Origin: Brasilonema angustatum HA4187-MV1
GTDB taxonomy: Bacteria; Cyanobacteriota; Cyanobacteriia; Cyanobacteriales; Nostocaceae
NCBI GenBank assembly: GCA_019359695.1
Contig: JAHHGV010000016.1
Location: 1 to 64,000 of the forward strand
Reading direction: 5' to 3'
DNA length: 64,000 bases
Under the pieces are notes generated by a model. The model ran no database searches. It was given only the letters and a program-made list of their open reading frames with translations, and had not been told where the DNA came from. The position numbers and the translations under genes were made by a program. The first letter of the stretch is position 1, and every line of letters starts with the position of its first letter. This document shows, one piece after another, positions 42,623 through 51,176 of this stretch.

Positions 42623-44287
42623 ATGGCTAAACCTGTCATCATAACGGTAGACGATGATCCAGAAGTTTTGCAAGCCGTGGCGCGGGACCTACGGCAGGAA
42701 TATGGCGATCGCTTCCGAATTATTCGCGCTGACTCTGGTGCCAGTGCCTTAGAAGCCTTGGAACAACTCAAACTCCGCAATCAGCCAGTGTCGTTGTTCC
42801 TTGTCGATCAACGGATGCCCCATATGTCAGGCGTGGAGTTTTTGGAACAAGCTATGTCAATCTTCCCCGATGCCAAACGTGCCTTACTCACCGCCTACGC
42901 AGATACTGATGCCGCAATACGTGCCATTAACAACACAAAAATCGATTACTATTTGATGAAGCCGTGGGATCCACCAGAAGAACGCTTGTATCCAGTGCTG
43001 GACGATTTACTTGATGACTGGCAAGCAGGCTTCCACCCACCTTTTGAAGGGATTCGCGTCATTGGTAACCGTTGGTCCCCCCATTCTCATCAAGTTAAAG
43101 ATTTCCTCGCACGAAATCAAGTGCCTTATCAATGGTTGGATATCGAATTATCTGAAGAGGCACAAAAACTAGCAGATTACGCTGAATGTGATAAATTACA
43201 CCTACCTATCGTCCTGTTTGGGGATGGTTCCCATGTCATGCAGCCAACCAATCTGCAAGTTGCGGAGAAAATTGGGCTACGAACTCAAGCAGAAAAACCG
43301 TTTTATGACTTGATTATCGTTGGTGGTGGTCCTGCTGGTTTAGCCGCTGCGGTGTATGGCGCATCAGAAGGACTACGCACGGTGATGATTGAACGTGAAG
43401 CCCCAGGAGGACAAGCGGGAACAAGCTCACGTATTGAAAATTACCTTGGGTTTCCTACAGGCTTGAGTGGAGGCGATTTAGCAAGACGTGGTGTCACACA
43501 AGCAAGACGCTTTGGCGTCGAAATTCTCACACCGCAAGAAGTTAAGGGTATCCGCGTAGAAAATCAGTATCGATTTGTGCAACTTGGAGACGGTAATGAA
43601 ATCAGTTGCCACGCCCTGATGTTAGCGCTGGGTGTGTCGTGGCGGCGGCTGGATATCCCTGGACTTGACCGTTTGACAGGTGCAGGGGTGTATTATGGTG
43701 CGGCGCAGGCGGAAGCCATGAGTTGCCAAAATGAAGACGTTTACATTGTGGGTGGCGCAAACTCAGCAGGACAAGCAGCAATGTACTTTTCTCGCTACGC
43801 CAAGCATGTGACGATGTTAGTACGTGGCGACTCCTTAACTATAAGTATGTCCCAGTATCTGATTGAGCAAATTGCACAAACACCCAATATCACAGTCAAG
43901 ACACATACTAGTGTGAGAGAGGCAAAAGGAGAAACAAGTTTAGAATCCATTACTATTCACAATTCTTTGACAGGTGAAACGCAAACCGTACCTGCAACAT
44001 CACTGTTTATTTTTATTGGTGCAGTTCCCCGTACTGAATGGTTAGATGGTGTGATTGAACGAGACGAACGCGGTTACATCATAACAGGTCCAGACTTGCA
44101 AAAAGATGGGCAACGCATCAAAGGATGGACGCTAGAACGCGATCCCTTTTTACTAGAAACCAACATCCCTGGTGTTTTTGCTGTGGGTGACGTGCGTCAT
44201 GGTTCAGTCAAGCGAGTTGCTTCTGGTGTTGGTGAGGGTTCAATCTGCGTTCAGTTTGTTCATCGATACCTCAGCAATGTGTTGTAA
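42623..44287 (+). CDS. Response regulator receiver - glutaredoxin-like - thioredoxin reductase-like FAD oxidoreductase fusion
   Basis: REC domain VDDDPEVL...FLVDQRMPHMSG...LMKPW; Grx-like RVIGNRWSPHSHQVKDFL; FAD domain DLIIVGGGPAGLAAAVYGASEGLRTVMIEREAPGGQAGTSSRIENYLGFP and NAD-binding YIVGGANSAGQAAMYFSR. Confidence 0.93.
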   Translation: MAKPVIITVDDDPEVLQAVARDLRQEYGDRFRIIRADSGASALEALEQLKLRNQPVSLFLVDQRMPHMSGVEFLEQAMSIFPDAKRALLTAYADTDAAIRAINNTKIDYYLMKPWDPPEERLYPVLDDLLDDWQAGFHPPFEGIRVIGNRWSPHSHQVKDFLARNQVPYQWLDIELSEEAQKLADYAECDKLHLPIVLFGDGSHVMQPTNLQVAEKIGLRTQAEKPFYDLIIVGGGPAGLAAAVYGASEGLRTVMIEREAPGGQAGTSSRIENYLGFPTGLSGGDLARRGVTQARRFGVEILTPQEVKGIRVENQYRFVQLGDGNEISCHALMLALGVSWRRLDIPGLDRLTGAGVYYGAAQAEAMSCQNEDVYIVGGANSAGQAAMYFSRYAKHVTMLVRGDSLTISMSQYLIEQIAQTPNITVKTHTSVREAKGETSLESITIHNSLTGETQTVPATSLFIFIGAVPRTEWLDGVIERDERGYIITGPDLQKDGQRIKGWTLERDPFLLETNIPGVFAVGDVRHGSVKRVASGVGEGSICVQFVHRYLSNVL

Positions 44288-44476
44288 TAGCAATCAGTTA
44301 TCAGTAAACAGTCAACAGTTAACAGAAATGATGTCAACATTGAGTTAGGAACCAAGAGGTGACAGCGATGCAATAAATAACTCTGGTTGAGGGATCAAAA
44401 AATTTGCCTGAATTAATTGGGACAGTCATCAGTTGCGAAGAAATTATCATTAATACCTGATAACAACAGTACAATC

Positions 44477-45028
44477 ATGAAATTGATTGCACCTGAAACA
44501 ACACTTGAGACTTCACGGCTGTTGCTTGAGCCACTGGTAGAATCTCATGCAGTACATATCTACAGGCAATTGCAGGATGAAAGGCTTTATCAGTTTATCC
44601 CACAGGAGCCTCCCATATCATTGCAAGTTTTGCAGACTCGATATCGTGTGCTATCTTCAAGGCTTTCTCCTGACGGGCAAGAAGCATGGCTGAATTGGGC
44701 TTTTCGTCTTCGCCAATTTGAAACATACATTGGAACATTGGAAGCAACAGTATATGTCAATAAAATAGCTGCGATCGCCTACATGATTTTCCCAGCATTC
44801 TGGCAACAAGGTTATGCAAAGGAAGGATGTTTACGACTGCTCAATCATCTTTTCAACGATTATCAAGTCAATATTGTGGCAGCCGAGATAGACACTCGTA
44901 ATATCGCATCAATTGAACTCATTAAATCACTTGGTTTTAAGCACGTGTCTACAAAAGAAAACGCGGACTTTTTTAAAGGATGTGTCAGCCATGAGTATCG
45001 ATATGAGTGTATGTCGTCTTCTACTTAA
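44477..45028 (+). CDS. GNAT family N-acetyltransferase
   Basis: LETSRLLLEPLVESHAVHIYRQL...FPAFWQQGYAKEGCLRLLNHLF...NIASIELIKSLGFKHV. Confidence 0.9.
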   Translation: MKLIAPETTLETSRLLLEPLVESHAVHIYRQLQDERLYQFIPQEPPISLQVLQTRYRVLSSRLSPDGQEAWLNWAFRLRQFETYIGTLEATVYVNKIAAIAYMIFPAFWQQGYAKEGCLRLLNHLFNDYQVNIVAAEIDTRNIASIELIKSLGFKHVSTKENADFFKGCVSHEYRYECMSSST

Positions 45029-45039
45029 CTCACTCATCT

Positions 45040-45152
45040 ACCAGTTCGAGGAACTAAACAGACTTTTAATTTCACAATATATCGTTGAAAAAATACCTAT
45101 TTTGAGTATTGATTTAGCCTTTGAAGCCTATCCTATTGAACGGCTATGGTAG
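45040..45152 (+). pseudogene. C-terminal remnant of a PIN-domain (VapC-like) toxin
   Basis: LIYQFEELNRLLISQYIVEKIPILSIDLAFEAYPIERLW* matches the PIN C-terminal pattern (DRLLIAQA..IPIVSxDxxFxxYxVxRLW). Confidence 0.55.
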
Positions 45153-45202
45153 GCTGCAGTTATTAAAGATATTTAAGAAAAGATTTCATATAAGGAGCTA
45201 CC

Positions 45203-46615
45203 ATGCTGCACGACCCAAATCAAATGACACTGTTTCCTAAACTGCCAGATGATGCTTTGGAGGAAATGAAGCAGTTTGGTACTGAGATAGAACTTAAGAT
45301 AGGCGATGTGCTGTTTAGTGAAGGCGACTCAAACTATCATTTTTGTGTTGTCTTAGAAGGTCAAATTGAAGTCACTAAGCAAGTGGGCGTTGAAACGCAA
45401 GTGCTAGTTATTCATCGTCGGGGCGACTTCATGGGTGAACTTTCCATGCTGACAGGTTCAGGTGCTATTGCTAATGCTCATGCGATCGCACCCAGTCGCA
45501 TTTTACAAATAGACATTGAAACATTTAGACATATGCTTATTAAATGTTCGCCGATTGCTGACGTGATTCTCACCGCAATGGCAGGACGAACCAAAGAGGT
45601 GCAAGCGCAGCTACGACAGCAAGAAAAAATGGCAGCACTGGGTAAAATGTCTGCAGGATTGGCACACGAATTGAATAATCCAGGGGCAGCGGCGAAAAGG
45701 GCGGCGAGCCTTCTGTGCGAAAATTTTAAAAATTTACAAACTCTGGCTTTACAGCTGAATTTAGTCTCTAAAGAACAAGTAAAATTCATGACTGATATTC
45801 AAGCTCAAGCAATACAACACGCCATCCACTCTCCTAAACTTGACCCTCTCACCTGTAGTGATAAAGAAGACGAAGTAACAGAATGGCTCGAAGATCATGA
45901 TATCAGTCAAAGTTGGAAATTTGCTCACACATTTGTCAACGCTGGATTAGATATAGAAAAGCTGGATACTCTTACAGACAACGTCCCCATTGACTGTCTT
46001 GAGCATGTTCTTAAATGGCTTGACGCCACACTTTCATCTTTTGGGTTGATTCATGAAATTGAGCAAAGTACCACTCGCATTTCTGAGTTGGTGAAAGCAA
46101 TTAAGGGCTATTCCTATATGGATCAAGCCCCTCTACAAGAAATAGATATCCATGACGGAATTGAAAATACTTTACTCATTCTCCATCATTGCCTGAAAAA
46201 AGGAATCATTGTGAATCGAGAATTTGACCGTACTCTGCCAAAAATTTGTGCTTATGCCAGTGAACTAAACCAAGTGTGGACAAATTTAATTGACAATGCC
46301 ATATATGCCATGAAAGGTAAAGGCGATTTGACAATTCGTACTTATAGAGAAAATAACTGTCTTGTTGTGGAAATAGTTGATACAGGGGCAGGTATTCCAC
46401 CAGCAATTCAATCGCGGATTTTTGAACCATTTTTTACAACGAAAGAAGTTGGAAAAGGCACTGGGTTGGGTTTAGAAATTGCCTATCGTATTATTGTTAA
46501 CAAACATCACGGTGACATCCACTTTGAATCTCAACCTGGTCATACATCCTTTCGAGTACGTTTACCTATTTCAGCAGTGAATCCTTCATGTAAAGCGGCG
46601 GACAATGAGATATAA
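45203..46615 (+). CDS. Cyclic nucleotide-binding domain sensor histidine kinase
   Basis: cNMP-binding domain FSEGDSNYHFCVVLEGQIEVTK...GDFMGELSMLTG; HisKA GLAHELNNPGAAAKR; HATPase NQVWTNLIDNAIYAM, DTGAGIPP, FEPFFTTKEVGKGTGLGL. Confidence 0.95.
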   Translation: MLHDPNQMTLFPKLPDDALEEMKQFGTEIELKIGDVLFSEGDSNYHFCVVLEGQIEVTKQVGVETQVLVIHRRGDFMGELSMLTGSGAIANAHAIAPSRILQIDIETFRHMLIKCSPIADVILTAMAGRTKEVQAQLRQQEKMAALGKMSAGLAHELNNPGAAAKRAASLLCENFKNLQTLALQLNLVSKEQVKFMTDIQAQAIQHAIHSPKLDPLTCSDKEDEVTEWLEDHDISQSWKFAHTFVNAGLDIEKLDTLTDNVPIDCLEHVLKWLDATLSSFGLIHEIEQSTTRISELVKAIKGYSYMDQAPLQEIDIHDGIENTLLILHHCLKKGIIVNREFDRTLPKICAYASELNQVWTNLIDNAIYAMKGKGDLTIRTYRENNCLVVEIVDTGAGIPPAIQSRIFEPFFTTKEVGKGTGLGLEIAYRIIVNKHHGDIHFESQPGHTSFRVRLPISAVNPSCKAADNEI

Positions 46616-46652
46616 TTTCAATGCCTATGTCAAAAGGTTTAAAAAATGTCAC

Positions 46653-46923
46653 ATGAAAGCAATTAAGACAAAAATATCTGAGGGTGGCAGAGTTGTCATC
46701 CCATCTGAGTATCGCAAACAACTAGGATTAGAAGTAGGCGACGAAATTATGATTCAACTGGTGGATGGGGAAATGAGAATTTGTAGCTTGGAAGAAGCAG
46801 TCAAACGAGCCCAAGGAATAGTACGTCGATATATTCCCCAAGGGCGTTAAGCGTAGCTCTCCGCAGGAATCACTCAGTAATGAACTGCTAGAAGAACGGC
46901 GTCAGGAGAATTTGAGTGAGTAA
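46653..46923 (+). pseudogene. AbrB/MazE/SpoVT-type VapB antitoxin, frameshifted near C-terminus by a 22-bp insertion
   Basis: MKAIKTKISEGGRVVIPSEYRKQLGLEVGDEIMIQLVDGEM..RYIPQG; in-frame stop at 46850; removing 46845-46866 restores ..RYIPQGESLSNELLEERRQENLSE* ending at 46923. Confidence 0.75.
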
Positions 46924-47299
46924 TTATGTTTTGGATGCCTCTGCTATTTTGGCACTGTTAAATAATGAAAGAGGTAGCGAAATAATAATAAATGTTCTTA
47001 CCGAAGCTGTTATCAGTAGTGTCAATTTGAGCGAAGTCATAGCAAAACTTGCCGATTGTGGAATGTCAGAGGTAGAAGTAAGAGAAGTTATCAGCGCCCT
47101 GGGGTTAGAAATTATTAATTTTGAACCTGAAATGCCTTATTATGCAGGAATGTTACGACTGCTAACGAGACAGGCTGGACTATCATTTGGTGATCGGGCT
47201 TGCTTAACACTAGGAGTATTCTTGAGTTTGCCAGTAATAACTACTGACAGAGCTTGGACTGATTTAAAATTGGGGATAAATGTGCAGGTGATTCGTTAA
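46916..47299 (+). CDS. PIN domain VapC-like toxin
   Basis: NYVLDASAILALLNNERGSE, SSVNLSEVIAKL, LSFGDRACLTLG, VITTDRAW acidic PIN residues; GTG start overlapping ancestral vapB end. Confidence 0.92.
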   Translation: MSNYVLDASAILALLNNERGSEIIINVLTEAVISSVNLSEVIAKLADCGMSEVEVREVISALGLEIINFEPEMPYYAGMLRLLTRQAGLSFGDRACLTLGVFLSLPVITTDRAWTDLKLGINVQVIR

Positions 47300-47453
47300 C
47301 TAATTTCTTGTTGTTAAAGATATTTAAAAAAAGTACGATAGATGACCTCATTTATAGAGGTTCGAGTCCAGATTTTCTAAAGATTCAATATCCAGCAACA
47401 ATAATTGCAAACTCCAGATCCCCAAGTCTGACACTGGGCGATCACGATGTGAA

Positions 47454-47545
47454 GTGGGTTGGCACTTAAAAAAGCAGCTTGGCGCAAAGGTTATGCGACA
47501 GAAGCTGGACGAGATGCTTGTGTGTTGTTCTACTTACAAATTTAA
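47454..47545 (+). pseudogene. Frameshifted GNAT acetyltransferase remnant
   Basis: VGWHLKK (frame change in A-run) AAWRKGYATEAGRDACVLFYLQI*; classic GNAT motif A. Confidence 0.65.
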
Positions 47546-47553
47546 GGTGTATC

Positions 47554-48954
47554 ATGCTCGATATAGAAACTTTACGCCAAGTTCCTCTGTTCTCTAAATT
47601 ACCAAGTGAACAGTTGCAATGGCTACTTGAGCAGAGTACAGAAGTATGGCGAGAACCGGGAGAAATTCATCGCCATGAAGGTGAGCCTGCTGAGCATGTT
47701 TTCATACTGCTAAAAGGTCAAATTCGGATTATGCAGAAGGTTGGCAATCAAGAGATTTTGTTGACGATTTATGAACCCAAAACGCTGTTTGGTGAATTAC
47801 CCGTTTTAATGGGTCATACACATTTCTGGGCTAACAGTCGTGCTGTGAGTCGTAGCCATATTTTGGAAGTGCCAAACCAGGTATTTTGGGAAATGCTTTC
47901 GAGTTGTACTTGTGTGATGACTGAGATTCTCCGCACAATGGCAGAACGCTTACAAGCTGTGCAGACGATATCACAGCACAGAGAAAAACTAGTAGCATTA
48001 GGCACTTTAGCAGCCGGATTAGCACACGAGTTGAATAACCCTGCTTCAGCTTGTCGTAGAGCTGTGGGACAATTACGCCAAACTAGGCAGGTATTGCAGC
48101 CTTTGACAGTAAAGCTGAATCAAAAACAAATGACTTGTGACCAAAAAGCGTTTGTTGCTAAATTGCAGCAAGATGCCATCGCCCGTGCCAAAACAGCAGC
48201 CAGACTTGATCCGTTAACGCAAAGCGATCGCGAGGATGAGGTGATGCAATGGCTAGAAGCACACAACGTTGGTAATAGCTGGAAACTTGCTCCCACCCTG
48301 GTGACAGCAGGACTCGATATCGAATGGCTGGAAAATGTTAAGAAAAATATCGGTGAATTGTTGCTTGGTAATGTCCTAACTTGGACAGGGATAACGTTAC
48401 AAGAATGGGGTTTGTTAGATGAACTTGACCATTGTACAACCCGAATCTCTACCTTAGTTGATGCTGTCAAAGATTACTCTTACATGGATCGGGCACCTTT
48501 ACAGGAAATAAACGTACATGAGGGTATCGAAAGTACTCTCACAATTTTGAATCACAAGTTAAAGCATAGTCATGTGACGGTTACGCGAGAGTATGACTGC
48601 GAAGTGCCGTTAATCACTGCCTACGGTAGAGAACTCAATCAAGTCTGGACAAATTTAATTGATAACGCCATTGATGCTATTAATGGACAAGGTGGTCAAA
48701 TCTGGATTCGTACGAGTTGCGAAAGCGACTTTTTGCTCGTAGAAATTGCTGATAATGGTGCAGGAATTCCTCCCGAGGTTCAGTCTCACATTTTTGAGCC
48801 ATTTTTTACAACCAAAGGAGTCGGTGAGGGGACAGGGTTAGGTTTGCACATTATTTACCGGATTGTTGTAGAACAGCATCTGGGTGATATTCGGGTATTA
48901 TCTCAACCGGGAAATACAAGGTTTCAGGTGCGCTTACCAATTAAATTGTCATAA
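47554..48954 (+). CDS. Cyclic nucleotide-binding domain sensor histidine kinase (paralogue of 45203-46615)
   Basis: HEGEPAEHVFILLKGQIRIM..., GLAHELNNPASACRRAV, NQVWTNLIDNAIDAI, DNGAGIPPEV, FEPFFTTKGVGEGTGLGL. Confidence 0.95.
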   Translation: MLDIETLRQVPLFSKLPSEQLQWLLEQSTEVWREPGEIHRHEGEPAEHVFILLKGQIRIMQKVGNQEILLTIYEPKTLFGELPVLMGHTHFWANSRAVSRSHILEVPNQVFWEMLSSCTCVMTEILRTMAERLQAVQTISQHREKLVALGTLAAGLAHELNNPASACRRAVGQLRQTRQVLQPLTVKLNQKQMTCDQKAFVAKLQQDAIARAKTAARLDPLTQSDREDEVMQWLEAHNVGNSWKLAPTLVTAGLDIEWLENVKKNIGELLLGNVLTWTGITLQEWGLLDELDHCTTRISTLVDAVKDYSYMDRAPLQEINVHEGIESTLTILNHKLKHSHVTVTREYDCEVPLITAYGRELNQVWTNLIDNAIDAINGQGGQIWIRTSCESDFLLVEIADNGAGIPPEVQSHIFEPFFTTKGVGEGTGLGLHIIYRIVVEQHLGDIRVLSQPGNTRFQVRLPIKLS

Positions 48955-49391
48955 ATTATTGATTGTTGAGAAAATATTTTGCAAAAGTCACTCGCCGCAT
49001 CCTACCAAAGTAATCAAATCAGCAGCCCAACAGATATCCTAGACGCTATCAAGTCTGGCAAGCAAACCACCTTTCTGGAGCGATCGCATCAAAATGCTGA
49101 TGCGGTCAAGTCAAAGGAATATAAACCCAAATTAAATTAACGGTGCAGTTTTAAAAGTGTCACTTATTAGATTCGCCTTTTGATTGAAGCTTGGAGTGAT
49201 TCGTTATGCTCTTGAGACATGATCGCCGCAGTGGTAAAGATTAGTGGTGTATTGAACTTACTGCCACAGATTTTTATCCCAATATTTTTACTTGAGCGCA
49301 GAGTTAATAACTTCATCATGAATAAAATTATGGATTAGGGATTAAGTGTTGGAAAAATTTCGATTCCAGTCCTCAATCCTCAGTCCTTATT

Positions 49392-49772
49392 TTAATGACG
49401 AGTATAGGAATGCTCAAAGTGAGTTTTGAGTGTATGAGCCATAACAGACATGACAATTGCTGCTATGGAAACCGATATTGCTGCTATTCTAATTCTAGAA
49501 TCATCTGCAAGTATTGCTACAGCCGCTAGAGCGATCGCTACCCCGATACAACCTTGTTTGACCCTGTTGGTAACTTGATAAGCTCGATTGCAAGAACTAC
49601 AAATAGGTGTGTGTCGTGAAAATCTGTCTAGCAAAATCGGCTTTGAATCCAACTCGTCATTCTCAACATTTTTCCATGTGGAATAGCCATGATAAAAAGG
49701 CAAAGACGATCCAAATTTATCTAGCCACTTGCGGTACTCAATCACTAATGTGTCAGATGTTTTCAGCGGCAA
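49392..49772 (-). pseudogene. C-terminal remnant of a Rieske-type pheophorbide a oxygenase-like protein
   Basis: KELYLPLKTSDTLVIEYRKWLDKFGSSLPFYHGYSTW...LLDRFSRHTPICSSCNRAYQ + TM pair; resembles the CxxC-containing C-terminus of PaO/Lls1-like proteins; in-frame stop just upstream. Confidence 0.5.
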
Positions 49773-49874
49773 ATATAATTCTTTGAAACTTTTCTCAATC
49801 CACTGTTGTTATAACGAGAACGCTATGTTCTACTGCTAGAAATGTATGAATAATTTAGTATATAAAAAAGAAAA

Positions 49875-49901
49875 TAGAGACGCATAAATCAAGCGTCTCT
49901 A
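49875..49901 (-). terminator. Hairpin with flanking T-run (minus strand)
   Basis: TAGAGACGC-ataaatcaa-GCGTCTCTA; on minus strand followed by TTTTCTTTTTT. Confidence 0.65.
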
Positions 49902-49989
49902 GAGAGGAAACCCATAAACTGTCAAAAATAAAAATTAAAAATAAAAATTGAAAGATAAAAAAAATATTATTTAGTTAAGCATTTTACTC

Positions 49990-50148
49990 TCATTGGTGAA
50001 CTTTTATTGTTGTTGGAATTTTGGTTGGAATCTGGTAGTACCAGGCTTTTTTGCGTGATTTACCTTTAGATAAGAAGTGTTTGACGAGCGCATTCAGAAC
50101 TGAATGATTGCTTACAACTTGAGATACACGACGGAAAATTACCATTCC
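49990..50148 (-). CDS. Possible small basic protein
   Basis: MVIFRRVSQVVSNHSVLNALVKHFLSKGKSRKKAWYYQIPTKIPTTIKVHQ; bracketed by the hisA terminator upstream and its own terminator-like hairpin downstream. Confidence 0.35.
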   Translation of the reverse strand, partial: GMVIFRRVSQVVSNHSVLNALVKHFLSKGKSRKKAWYYQIPTKIPTTIKVHQ

Positions 50149-50149
50149 G

Positions 50150-50183
50150 GAAAATTTCAAAAAATAACCGGCTACAAGCCGGT
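50150..50183 (-). terminator. Rho-independent terminator of hisA
   Basis: ACCGGCT-aca-AGCCGGT; on minus strand followed by TATTTTTT. Confidence 0.75.
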
Positions 50184-50242
50184 AAAAATTTTGGAACAAC
50201 AAACGTGCTACGGCGTGTCTCTACACCAGAGAGTAGAAAACA

Positions 50243-51016
50243 TTAGGCAAACGCTGAAAAATCTATATTGGGCGGAATATCCTGAATACGCCCTTGACCG
50301 ACTGCACGCAATGCTTCTCTAAGAGAAACATCCCCTGTATACAGCGCACGACCAACAATCACACCAGTCACACCTTGTGATTCTAGCGCCAACAGACTCA
50401 GCAAATCGGTAACAGAACTCACACCACCAGAAGCAATAATCGGAATGGAAATTGTCGCCGCAAGCGATCGCAATGCTTCTATATTTGGTCCAGAAAGCGT
50501 CCCGTCACGATGGATATCAGTGTAGATAATGGCTGCGGCTCCCAATTCTTGCATCTGTACAGCCAGTTGAGTTGCTAAAACTTTAGAGGTTTCTTGCCAC
50601 CCCCGAGTTGCGACCATTCCATTACGAGCATCAATACCAATAACAATCTGCTGTGGAAATTCTTGACAGAGTTGTTGTACAAGCTGGGGTTGTTCTACGG
50701 CGATGGTTCCCAAAATCACGCGTTGTACACCTATGTTGAGTAGCTGTTCTACGCGATCGCGATCGCGCACTCCTCCACCAACTTGAATAGATACCGACAC
50801 AGCTTGAGCGATCGCTTCAATTGCTGGCAAGTTTACTAATGTACCTGTTTTCGCCCCATCCAAATCGACGATGTGTAATCTGGTGGCTCCCTGTTCTACC
50901 CACTGCTTTGCAACTTCAACTGGGTTGTCGCTGAAAACTTGCGATTGTTCATAATCTCCTTGATAAAGTCGCACACAGCGACCTTCTAGTAAATCTATCG
51001 CCGGAATTACGTCCAT
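50243..51016 (-). CDS. hisA: 1-(5-phosphoribosyl)-5-[(5-phosphoribosylamino)methylideneamino]imidazole-4-carboxamide isomerase
   Basis: [71 protein letters not shown]. Confidence 0.97.
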   Translation of the reverse strand: MDVIPAIDLLEGRCVRLYQGDYEQSQVFSDNPVEVAKQWVEQGATRLHIVDLDGAKTGTLVNLPAIEAIAQAVSVSIQVGGGVRDRDRVEQLLNIGVQRVILGTIAVEQPQLVQQLCQEFPQQIVIGIDARNGMVATRGWQETSKVLATQLAVQMQELGAAAIIYTDIHRDGTLSGPNIEALRSLAATISIPIIASGGVSSVTDLLSLLALESQGVTGVIVGRALYTGDVSLREALRAVGQGRIQDIPPNIDFSAFA

Positions 51017-51176
51017 TTATAACTTTTCCTTTTTAAACGACTCCCATCCCAGTCTAAGATGACATACAGCAGAATAGAGGCGTCAGTCCTCATAATTCAG
51101 AATGATCCCACGAAGAAATCTAGAAAATTAACTCAAGTTAGTATAGAGAAATAGGAAATTCCCAAAACTTGTTGCT

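Noticed and set aside
47340-47385. GGTTCGAGTCC string resembling a tRNA T-arm
   Set aside because: The flanking bases do not form a 5-bp T stem, and no acceptor, D or anticodon arms are seen.
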